Source of the DNA: Tenuifilum thalassicum
Lineage (GTDB): Bacteria; Bacteroidota; Bacteroidia; Bacteroidales; Tenuifilaceae
Reading direction: 5' to 3'
Assembly: GCF_013265555.1 (NCBI RefSeq)
Contig: NZ_CP041345.1
Coordinates: 976,581 to 1,040,580 of the forward strand
DNA length: 64,000 nucleotides
The position numbers were made by a program, and so were the translations under genes. Positions within the stretch are counted from its first letter, which is position 1; every line of letters starts with the position of its first letter. The notes under the pieces are model-generated. The model was not told the DNA's origin. It saw nothing but the letters and a program-made list of their open reading frames with translations, and made no database searches. Shown here in pieces: positions 43,621 to 51,382 of the stretch.

Positions 43621-44901
43621 TTACACCACTTCGGCCACAACAAAAGTGCTGCCTCCTACAAAAATGAAATCCGATGGTAGAGCGTTACTTATTGCGGCTT
43701 CTAATCCCTCTGAAACGGTAGGGTAAGATAAGCCTTTTAGGTTGTGAGCCTCTGCCTTTATTTTTAACTCCTCGTGGTTTAAAGCACGTGGGATTTGTGC
43801 TTGAACAAAGTAGTAAGTGGCATCCTTAGGAAGAATTGACAATATTTTGTCAATATCCTTATCGGCTACCATTCCAACTACCATGTGTAGTTTGTCAAAC
43901 TGGTAGTTGCTTATTTGTTTTAAAACAAAACGTATTCCATCTTCGTTATGACCTGTGTCGCAGAAAATTAATGGCGACTCCGAAAGTTTTTGCCATCGTC
44001 CCATAAGCCCAGTAATCGATTGAACATTCGATAGTCCTTGCTCGATGTCATCATCGTTAATTCTAAATCCATATTGTTTTAAAATTTCGATGGCTTTGAT
44101 TGCTCCAGGTATATTGTAGCGTTGATACAGTCCTAAAATATCTGTCTTTATAGTAATTTCTTTATTGTTTCTTACAAATTTAAAAATTTGTAATTCTTTG
44201 CCAATGGCTTGTTCAACGAATTCTATCTCTTTATCAGCAAAATATAACGCTGCATTCATCTCATTGGCCTTTTGAATAAAGATATCAGCTACTTCGGATT
44301 GGAATTTACTTATTATTACGGGAGTATTGGGTTTGATAATGCCAGCCTTTTCAGTAGCAATTTTTTGTAGGGTATCGCCAAGTAGGTCGGTATGGTCAAA
44401 GCTGATATTTGTGATTACGCTAAGCAGAGGATTGATAATATTTGTTGAATCGAGCCTGCCGCCTAAGCCTACTTCAATAACAGCTATGTCAACATTATTT
44501 TCTGCAAAGTATTCGAAAGCCATGGCCACAGTCATCTCAAAAAACGAGGGCTTCACTTTTTCAAAGAAAGGTTTGTGTTTTGTGATGAATTGTGCTACAG
44601 TTTCTTTAGGGATCATTTCGCCATTTATTTTGATTCTTTCCCTAAAGTCCCTAAGGTGTGGCGAGGTGTATAGCCCTGTTTTGTATCCCGCTTTTTGAAG
44701 AACAGCTGCAAGCATATGCGAAGTGCTTCCTTTCCCATTTGTGCCTGCAATGTGAATGGTTTTGAATTTCTTATGTGGATAATTAAAATACCCATCAAGC
44801 AAAAGCGTGTTTCCTAAATCGGCTTTATAAGCTGCCTTCCCAACACGTTGAAATATTGGAAGCTGGGAGTAGATAAAATCTAATGCCTCTTGGTAGTTCA
44901 T
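43621..44901 (-). CDS. folC: Folylpolyglutamate/dihydrofolate synthase
   Basis: 426 residues from ATG 44901 (MNYQEALDFIYSQLPIFQR); the seven residues upstream of it are not conserved in kind. The ATP loop is IAGTNGKGSTSHML (near residue 48), followed by GLYTSPHLRDFRERI, VIEVGLGGRLDSTN and SFDHTDLLGDT, all typical of FolC. It makes dihydrofolate and/or folate polyglutamates in the cytoplasm. It is divergent from phoH. Confidence 0.94.
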   Translation of the reverse strand: MNYQEALDFIYSQLPIFQRVGKAAYKADLGNTLLLDGYFNYPHKKFKTIHIAGTNGKGSTSHMLAAVLQKAGYKTGLYTSPHLRDFRERIKINGEMIPKETVAQFITKHKPFFEKVKPSFFEMTVAMAFEYFAENNVDIAVIEVGLGGRLDSTNIINPLLSVITNISFDHTDLLGDTLQKIATEKAGIIKPNTPVIISKFQSEVADIFIQKANEMNAALYFADKEIEFVEQAIGKELQIFKFVRNNKEITIKTDILGLYQRYNIPGAIKAIEILKQYGFRINDDDIEQGLSNVQSITGLMGRWQKLSESPLIFCDTGHNEDGIRFVLKQISNYQFDKLHMVVGMVADKDIDKILSILPKDATYYFVQAQIPRALNHEELKIKAEAHNLKGLSYPTVSEGLEAAISNALPSDFIFVGGSTFVVAEVV

Positions 44902-45058
44902 GGATAATGTTTTGGACTGCAATGTTACAAAATTTTATTGCCCATATGTTCCTGTTGTTTGCTTAATATTGGTTAAGAAGAGTTTAAATTTTAATCATTT
45001 TCGTTAGCATTAACCTTATATTTTTCTATATTTAGAGAGAATTTAAAATCATTTAGCC

Positions 45059-46384
45059 ATGGCAAAAAAATCAAAAAAGATTTTCGTGCTCGATACAAAT
45101 GTTATCCTACACGATTTCCATTGTATTTATAAGTTTCAGGAAAATGACATTGTTATTCCAATAGTTGCACTAGAGGAGTTAGACCATTTTAAGAAGGGGA
45201 ACGAAATAATAAACTATCATGCCCGAGAATTTGTAAGAGAGCTCGATAAAATTGCCGGCGATAAGCTATTTAACGGCGGTTTACTATTAGGTAAGGGATT
45301 GGGAAAGCTTAGGATAGAAACAGGAAAGCCAATTCCTCCCGAGATGAAAGATTCTTTTTCAGAATCAACTCCCGATCATCGTATTCTAGCCATAACCATT
45401 CACCTTGCCAAAAACAATCCTAATACACCAGTTATTCTGGTTACTAAGGATATCAATTTAAGAATGAAGGCTAAATCGCTAGGCGTTTTGGCCCAAGATT
45501 ATTTAAATGACAAAGTTGAAGATATTGATAGCTTAAAGAAAGAGGTTGAGGTTATTGAAAAGGTTAACGATTCTTTAATTCAAAAGCTGTATAGTTCAGA
45601 CGAACCGCTAACTGCAAAGGAGTTAAAGATTAAGCCTTATGCAAACCAATATTTCATACTTAAGGGAAGTAAGTCAAGTGCTTTGGCACATTACGATAAG
45701 GCAACCGATATTCTTGATAGGGTGGAGAAGGTGAGAGCATACGGCATCGACCCTCGCAATGCTGAGCAAACTTTTGCTTTAGATGCCTTGCTTCGGCCTG
45801 AAATTCAACTTGTTGCTCTAACAGGGAAGGCTGGGACTGGCAAAACGCTTTTGGCATTAGCGGCTGCCCTTCAGCAGGAAGAGTATTTTGAGCAAATTCT
45901 ATTAGCTAGACCAATCGTGGCACTATCGAATAAAGATATTGGTTATTTACCTGGCGATATCGATGAAAAGATTAGCCCTTATATGCAGCCTCTTTTCGAC
46001 AATCTGGGAGTTATTAAAAACAGGTTTAAGCCAACAAGCAAAGATTACATGCATATCGAAGAGATGCAACGAACCCAAAAACTCATTATTACACCTTTGG
46101 CGTATATTAGAGGAAGAAGTTTATCTAATGTATTTTTTATTGTTGATGAAGCGCAAAATCTTACGCCACACGAGATAAAGACAATTATAACAAGGGCAGG
46201 AGAGGGAACCAAGTTTGTTTTTACTGGTGATATTCATCAGATAGACCATCCTTACTTGGACATGAAGTCAAATGGTTTAACCTACTTAACAGACCGTATG
46301 CATGGGCAAGAGATTTTTGCGCATATTAATCTGGTTAAAGGTGAGCGTAGCTATCTGGCAGAACTAGCTAGCGATTTGCTTTAA
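45059..46384 (+). CDS. PIN-domain PhoH-like protein
   Basis: 441 residues with two domains. The N-terminal PIN domain (KIFVLDTNVILHD with the first acidic residue, later VTKDINLRMKA) is a predicted RNase. The C-terminal PhoH domain has Walker A LTGKAGTGKTLLALAAAL (near residue 255) and Walker B NVFFIVDEAQNLTPHE. This PIN-PhoH fusion (YlaK/PhoH2 type) is thought to couple RNA unwinding to cleavage. It starts a rightward cluster with sixA, ppk1 and ppx. Confidence 0.92.
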   Translation: MAKKSKKIFVLDTNVILHDFHCIYKFQENDIVIPIVALEELDHFKKGNEIINYHAREFVRELDKIAGDKLFNGGLLLGKGLGKLRIETGKPIPPEMKDSFSESTPDHRILAITIHLAKNNPNTPVILVTKDINLRMKAKSLGVLAQDYLNDKVEDIDSLKKEVEVIEKVNDSLIQKLYSSDEPLTAKELKIKPYANQYFILKGSKSSALAHYDKATDILDRVEKVRAYGIDPRNAEQTFALDALLRPEIQLVALTGKAGTGKTLLALAAALQQEEYFEQILLARPIVALSNKDIGYLPGDIDEKISPYMQPLFDNLGVIKNRFKPTSKDYMHIEEMQRTQKLIITPLAYIRGRSLSNVFFIVDEAQNLTPHEIKTIITRAGEGTKFVFTGDIHQIDHPYLDMKSNGLTYLTDRMHGQEIFAHINLVKGERSYLAELASDLL

Positions 46385-46395
46385 ATCTTAATACT

Positions 46396-46884
46396 ATGGC
46401 TAAAACTCTTTTTATTCTAAGGCATGCAAAATCGTCGTGGGCTGAGTCTAATAAGAGCGACAAGGATAGAGCCCTGAAGGTTAAAGGGATTAGCGATATT
46501 ATTAATACTGCAAGAAGTTTTGCACAAAAAGTAAACACCCTCGATCTTATTGTTACTAGTTCAGCAAATAGGGCGGTACACACAGCCGTCCTATTCGCTG
46601 AAACCATTGGTTTTCCACCTCAAAAAATTCGTATAGAGCCCATGGTTTACCAGGCAGATGATCAGGAACTTGTTGAAATGATAAAACGATTTCCCAATGA
46701 CTGCCATGGTGTAATGATTGTTGGGCACAATCCAACCCTTACATATCTTGCAAATCGGTTTTTAGCCGATAGAATTCATGAATTTCCAACTTCAGGGCTT
46801 GTTGGTATAGTGTTTAACGTAGACTCTTGGAGCGAAATATCACCTGAGAAGGTTAAGACAGTATTTAGAAGTTTCGATTTATAG
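46396..46884 (+). CDS. sixA: SixA-like phosphohistidine phosphatase
   Basis: 162 residues, a short histidine-phosphatase-superfamily protein. The catalytic RHG-type motif is LRHAKSSW (His near residue 9), and the second His is in MIVGHNPTLTYLA. The length and the RHAKS motif match SixA, which removes phosphate from His of phosphorelay or PTS proteins. It lies 11 bp after phoH and 64 bp before ppk1. Confidence 0.88.
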   Translation: MAKTLFILRHAKSSWAESNKSDKDRALKVKGISDIINTARSFAQKVNTLDLIVTSSANRAVHTAVLFAETIGFPPQKIRIEPMVYQADDQELVEMIKRFPNDCHGVMIVGHNPTLTYLANRFLADRIHEFPTSGLVGIVFNVDSWSEISPEKVKTVFRSFDL

Positions 46885-46948
46885 ATAAAACAAAACAGCA
46901 GCTAGAACTGTTTACGCATAAGCAGTTATCAATTATATTGTTTCAAAA

Positions 46949-49021
46949 ATGCAAAATTCTACTAATAAGATACCATTAGTTAATAGGGAGTTGAGCTGGT
47001 TGGAGTTCAATGGGAGGGTTTTACAAGAAGCCGAATGTGAAAATGTTCCCTTGATTGAACGCCTTAGGTTTTTAGGTATTTTCTCAAATAACCTTGATGA
47101 GTTTTTTAGGGTTAGAGTAGCAACCCTTAGAAGAATGATTCTTGTTGAAAAGGGGGCGAAAAAGATTATTGGTGAAAATCCTAGGAAAATACACGAAAAA
47201 ATTCAACGGAAAGTTCTTGAGTTTCAAAACAGATTTGACTCTATTTTCTCCAAAATAATAGATGAACTTAAATCGCAAAACATCTATCTGGTTAATGAGC
47301 AACAGCTTAACCCAAAACAGGTTGAGTATCTGTATGATTATTTTGATAATACTATTGCAGAATATATTGAGCCTGTAATTCTTAAACGCAACCGCAGGTT
47401 CCCAATTCTTGTTGATCAATCTATTTATTTAGCCGTTAAACTTTCAAGTTCTGCTAAGCCTAATTTAAAAGAGTTTGCATTAATAGAAATACCAACCAAA
47501 TACATCAGCCGTTTTGTTATCCTGCCAGAGGAGGACAGCAAAAAAACGATTATCCTTTTAGATGATGTGATTAGACTTTGTTTGTCGAGAATATTTAAGA
47601 TATTACCTTACGACAGGTTTGAAGCGTATACAATAAAAATAACTAGAGATGCAGAGCTTGATGTTGATAACGACATTTCGGAAAGTTTAATAGAGAAAAT
47701 TACCAAAGCCTTAGAAAATAGACAAAAGGGCGATCCAGTTCGATTCGTATACGATAAGGATATTCCAACCGATTTATTAAACTTTATTGTCCGAGGACTA
47801 AATCTCGATGACCTTGATAATATAATTCCAGGAAGTCGTTACCATAACTTTAAAGACTTTATCAATTTTCCCAATTTTGGTTTATCCGAACTTGTTAACC
47901 AACCTTTAAATCCCATTCCATATCCAAAACTCGATGAATCTCTTTTAGTAACGGATATAATCGCAAAACAGGATATTTTATTGCATTATCCTTATCATAG
48001 TTTTAAGTACTATATTCGAATGCTTCGGGAGGCCGCACTAGACCCTGCAGTAAAATCAATCAGCATTACCTTATATCGTGTTGCGACAGAATCAAGGGTT
48101 GTTCATGCTCTTATTAATGCTGCTCAAAACGGAAAAAAGGTTACAGCCGTGGTGGAACTAAGGGCACGTTTCGATGAGCATGCAAATATTTACTGGTCTA
48201 AAAAGATGCAGGAAGCAGGGATAAATGTAATTTTTGGTGTTCCTGGCCTTAAGGTTCATAGTAAGATGACCCTTATTAAAAGAAAGGAGAATCAGGCTTA
48301 TAAAAAGTATGCTGTAGTTAGTACAGGAAACTTTCATGAGGGAAATGCCAATAGTTATACCGATCTGAACCTTTTTACTGCTGATTCTAGAATTACTACT
48401 GAGATAGAGAAAGTTTTCACTTTTCTTGAATATAACTACAAGACTTATCCATTTAAGCATCTACTTGTATCGCCATTTAATTTGCGTTGCAAGCTATATG
48501 CTTTGATTGATGAGGAGGTTAAAAATGCTGAAACAGGTAAACCTGCTTATATCTATTGTAAGCTAAATAATCTTGTTGATGAGGAAATTATCTCAAAGCT
48601 CTATAAAGCTAGTCAGGCAGGTGTCATTATAAAACTGGTGGTTAGAGGAACGTGTGCGCTTGTCCCTGGTTTAAAGGGGATTAGCGATAATATTGAGGTT
48701 TATAGCATAGTCGATCGTTACTTGGAACATTCTCGATTTATTATTTTTGCAAATGGCGGGAATGAAATTTGCTACATTAGTTCCGCCGATTGGATGACTC
48801 GAAACTTTGATTATAGGGTTGAGGTGGCCACACCTATTTATAGTAAGCAACTTATTAATGAGATTAAAACGATAATGGATTTTACTCTACACGATAATGT
48901 TAAGGCTAGATTAGTAAATTCAGGAATTTGTAACGAGTTCAAACCGAAAAAAGAGGACGAAAAAGAATTTAGGTCACAGCTAGAATTGTATAAGTATTAC
49001 AATCAGGAATGTAAGGAATAG
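46949..49021 (+). CDS. ppk1: Polyphosphate kinase 1
   Basis: 690 residues, the standard PPK1 length. The N-terminal domain starts NRELSWLEFNGRVLQEA, followed by FSNNLDEFFRVRVA. The catalytic domains have the phospholipase D-like fold with phospho-acceptor His in LKVHSKMTLI and STGNFHEGNANSYTD, plus the second motif RYLEHSRFIIF. It makes polyphosphate from ATP. ppx follows 10 bp later, giving a synthesis and breakdown pair. Confidence 0.96.
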   Translation: MQNSTNKIPLVNRELSWLEFNGRVLQEAECENVPLIERLRFLGIFSNNLDEFFRVRVATLRRMILVEKGAKKIIGENPRKIHEKIQRKVLEFQNRFDSIFSKIIDELKSQNIYLVNEQQLNPKQVEYLYDYFDNTIAEYIEPVILKRNRRFPILVDQSIYLAVKLSSSAKPNLKEFALIEIPTKYISRFVILPEEDSKKTIILLDDVIRLCLSRIFKILPYDRFEAYTIKITRDAELDVDNDISESLIEKITKALENRQKGDPVRFVYDKDIPTDLLNFIVRGLNLDDLDNIIPGSRYHNFKDFINFPNFGLSELVNQPLNPIPYPKLDESLLVTDIIAKQDILLHYPYHSFKYYIRMLREAALDPAVKSISITLYRVATESRVVHALINAAQNGKKVTAVVELRARFDEHANIYWSKKMQEAGINVIFGVPGLKVHSKMTLIKRKENQAYKKYAVVSTGNFHEGNANSYTDLNLFTADSRITTEIEKVFTFLEYNYKTYPFKHLLVSPFNLRCKLYALIDEEVKNAETGKPAYIYCKLNNLVDEEIISKLYKASQAGVIIKLVVRGTCALVPGLKGISDNIEVYSIVDRYLEHSRFIIFANGGNEICYISSADWMTRNFDYRVEVATPIYSKQLINEIKTIMDFTLHDNVKARLVNSGICNEFKPKKEDEKEFRSQLELYKYYNQECKE

Positions 49022-49031
49022 GAGTTTTTTT

Positions 49032-49928
49032 ATGAGGGTTTTAAAGTTTGCTGCAATTGATATTGGCTCTAACGCTGCTAGGTTACTACTTTCTAATGTT
49101 GTTGAGGATGGTGAGGATGTAATTTTTAAAAAATCATCATTGGTTAGAGTACCCATTAGGCTGGGTGAGGATGCCTTTAGCAAAGGCTACATCTCTGAGT
49201 TACGTTCCGAAAAGCTAGTTAAAACAATGATTGCCTTCAAAAACTTGATGGAGGTAAATGATGTTGTTATGTATAAGGCCTGTGCGACTTCGGCTATGCG
49301 TTCAAGTTCTAATTCTAATGAGCTAGTTGAGAGAGTTAAAGAGATTGCTGACATTGATATTGAAATTATTGATGGAAGGCGCGAGGCCGAAATTATCTTT
49401 GCAAATGGAGTGGCTGAACTTTTAGATGGTAACAGCTCTTACATGTATGTTGATGTTGGTGGTGGTAGCACTGAACTCACTCTTTTTGAAGATGGAAAGG
49501 CTAAAGCAGCAAGTTCCTTTAATATCGGAACTATCCGTATGCTTAAAAAAACAATAGGGAAAAGTGATTTTGATTCTTTAAAAGAGTGGGTTAAGAAAAA
49601 TATAGATAAGTCAGCTAAGCCTAAAATAATTGGTTCCGGAGGAAATATCAATAAGCTCTATAAAATGGCCAAAAAAACTAATCTTGAGCCACTATCAAAT
49701 AAAGAAATTAAAAATTTATATGAGTTTATAAGTAGTTATACTCTTGAGGACCGAATAAAGATTTTAGGATTAAATCCTGATAGGGCCGATGTTATAATTC
49801 CTGCTACTAAAATCTTTCTAAAGCTTATGAAATGGTCGGGTGCTAAAGAAATAATTGTACCCACCATAGGAATTTCCGATGGTATAGTACGGACACTTTA
49901 TCGCGATTTTAAGAATAGCTCTAAGTAG
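49032..49928 (+). CDS. ppx: Ppx/GppA family exopolyphosphatase
   Basis: 298 residues, the short single-unit form with actin-like ATPase folds. It starts KFAAIDIGSNAARLLL (phosphate 1 motif), then YVDVGGGSTELTLF (phosphate 2) and IIGSGGNINKL. It hydrolyses polyphosphate or pppGpp. The C-terminal HD-like domain of long Ppx is absent, which is common in Bacteroidota. It is tightly linked to ppk1. Confidence 0.92.
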   Translation: MRVLKFAAIDIGSNAARLLLSNVVEDGEDVIFKKSSLVRVPIRLGEDAFSKGYISELRSEKLVKTMIAFKNLMEVNDVVMYKACATSAMRSSSNSNELVERVKEIADIDIEIIDGRREAEIIFANGVAELLDGNSSYMYVDVGGGSTELTLFEDGKAKAASSFNIGTIRMLKKTIGKSDFDSLKEWVKKNIDKSAKPKIIGSGGNINKLYKMAKKTNLEPLSNKEIKNLYEFISSYTLEDRIKILGLNPDRADVIIPATKIFLKLMKWSGAKEIIVPTIGISDGIVRTLYRDFKNSSK

Positions 49929-49974
49929 AATATTACATATTCAGTACGATTAAACCTAAATGGTTTTCATTTGT

Positions 49975-49982
49975 TACCTTTG
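49975..49982 (+). promoter_or_regulatory. Promoter -7 box of mtaB
   Basis: TACCTTTG followed by C, a perfect TAnnTTTG box 14 bp before the mtaB ATG. No clear TTG at the expected distance. Confidence 0.5.
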
Positions 49983-49996
49983 CAAAAATTTTTAAA

Positions 49997-51319
49997 ATGG
50001 AAAAGGGGAAAAAGCGTGTAGCTTTTTACACGTTGGGCTGCAAGCTTAATTTTTCGGAGACATCAACCATTGCACGTCAATTTGCTGAGATGGGCTATGA
50101 GCGTGTTTCAGCTGATTCTGAAGCCGATGTTTATGTGATAAATACCTGTTCGGTTACCGAGCATGCCGATAAAAAATGCCGTCAAGCTATTCGTAAGTTT
50201 ATTACAAAATCGCCTAATGCCAAGGTTGCAGTTGTAGGATGTTATGCTCAGCTTAAGCCAGATGAAATTGCTGAGATTGATGGAGTTGATTTTGTTTTGG
50301 GTACAGCCGATAAATTCAATTTGCCCTATGTTATCAGGGATGAAAACGATAAGGAAAATGTAAAGGTTTATAGCTGCGATATCGATACGGTAAGTGATTT
50401 CTTCCCGGCCTACTCAACTGGCGATAGGACACGTTCATTCCTCAAAGTTCAGGATGGATGCGATTACCATTGCAGCTACTGTACTATTCCTCTAGCTCGT
50501 GGGAAAAGCCGCAACATGCCGATAGAAAAGATTATTGAGCAAGCCGAAGCTATTGCACGACAGAACGTGAAGGAGATTATTCTTACTGGTGTAAATACTG
50601 GCGACTTTGGGAAATCAACTGGCGAAACATTCTTGCAGCTTATTCAACGGCTCGATAGGGTTCAGGGAATTGAGCGCTTTAGGATCTCATCCATTGAGCC
50701 CAACTTGATAACTCCCGAAATTGTAGACTTTGTTGCTAGCTCCAAAAAGTTTTTACCGCATTTTCATATACCTCTCCAATCGGGTTCGAATAGAATATTG
50801 GGATTAATGCGTAGGCGTTATCGTCGTGAACTCTTTGCAGAGCGGATCGATATGATTAGAAGTAAGATTCCCGATGCTTTTTTCGGTGTTGACGTAATTG
50901 TAGGATTTCCAGGCGAAACCGATGATGATTTTATTGATGCATATCGATTTATTGAGCAGGTTGAACCATCATTTTTACATATTTTCCCTTATTCCGTAAG
51001 GCCTAATACTCCTGCTGCAGGTTATGAAGGTAAGGTAGATGCCAAGGTTCTTAAACAGCGTGTAACAAAATTGACTGAACTTTCCGATTCGTTACATGAA
51101 AATTTCTATTTGAAGCACCTTGGACAGGTTCGCAAGGTACTGGTTGAATCGAGTCGTAAGGGTGAGCTAATGTTTGGTTTTACGGATAATTATATAAAGG
51201 TTGGCATCCCTTACGATAGAAGCCTTGCTGGTAAAATCCTTGATGTAAAACTGGTAAGTTTAAACTCCAAAGGATTTGTCGAAGGTCAAATTAAAAACGT
51301 TAAAAAAAATAACCACTGA
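49997..51319 (+). CDS. mtaB: tRNA t6A37 methylthiotransferase MtaB
   Basis: 440 residues, a radical SAM methylthiotransferase. The N-terminal UPF0004 domain binds one cluster (YTLGCKLNFSET, NTCSVTEHADKKCRQ, VVGCYAQ). The radical SAM cluster is CDYHCSYCTIP (near residue 152), and the C-terminal TRAM domain includes VRKVLVESSRKGE and GFTDNYIKV. The LGCKLN and NTCSVT forms point to MtaB (ms2t6A37) rather than MiaB or RimO. It ends in a terminator. Confidence 0.93.
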   Translation: MEKGKKRVAFYTLGCKLNFSETSTIARQFAEMGYERVSADSEADVYVINTCSVTEHADKKCRQAIRKFITKSPNAKVAVVGCYAQLKPDEIAEIDGVDFVLGTADKFNLPYVIRDENDKENVKVYSCDIDTVSDFFPAYSTGDRTRSFLKVQDGCDYHCSYCTIPLARGKSRNMPIEKIIEQAEAIARQNVKEIILTGVNTGDFGKSTGETFLQLIQRLDRVQGIERFRISSIEPNLITPEIVDFVASSKKFLPHFHIPLQSGSNRILGLMRRRYRRELFAERIDMIRSKIPDAFFGVDVIVGFPGETDDDFIDAYRFIEQVEPSFLHIFPYSVRPNTPAAGYEGKVDAKVLKQRVTKLTELSDSLHENFYLKHLGQVRKVLVESSRKGELMFGFTDNYIKVGIPYDRSLAGKILDVKLVSLNSKGFVEGQIKNVKKNNH

Positions 51320-51333
51320 AAATAAAAATAAGT

Positions 51334-51365
51334 AGAGGCTGCCATTCCGACAGCCTCTTTCTTCT
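51334..51365 (+). terminator. Terminator between convergent mtaB and M16 gene
   Basis: AGAGGCTG (51334-51341) pairs with CAGCCTCT (51351-51358) around a 9-nt loop, followed by TTCTTCTTT. It sits between converging genes; the plus-strand T tract is the better one. Confidence 0.75.
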
Positions 51366-51382
51366 TTAGTAAAAGTTTAATT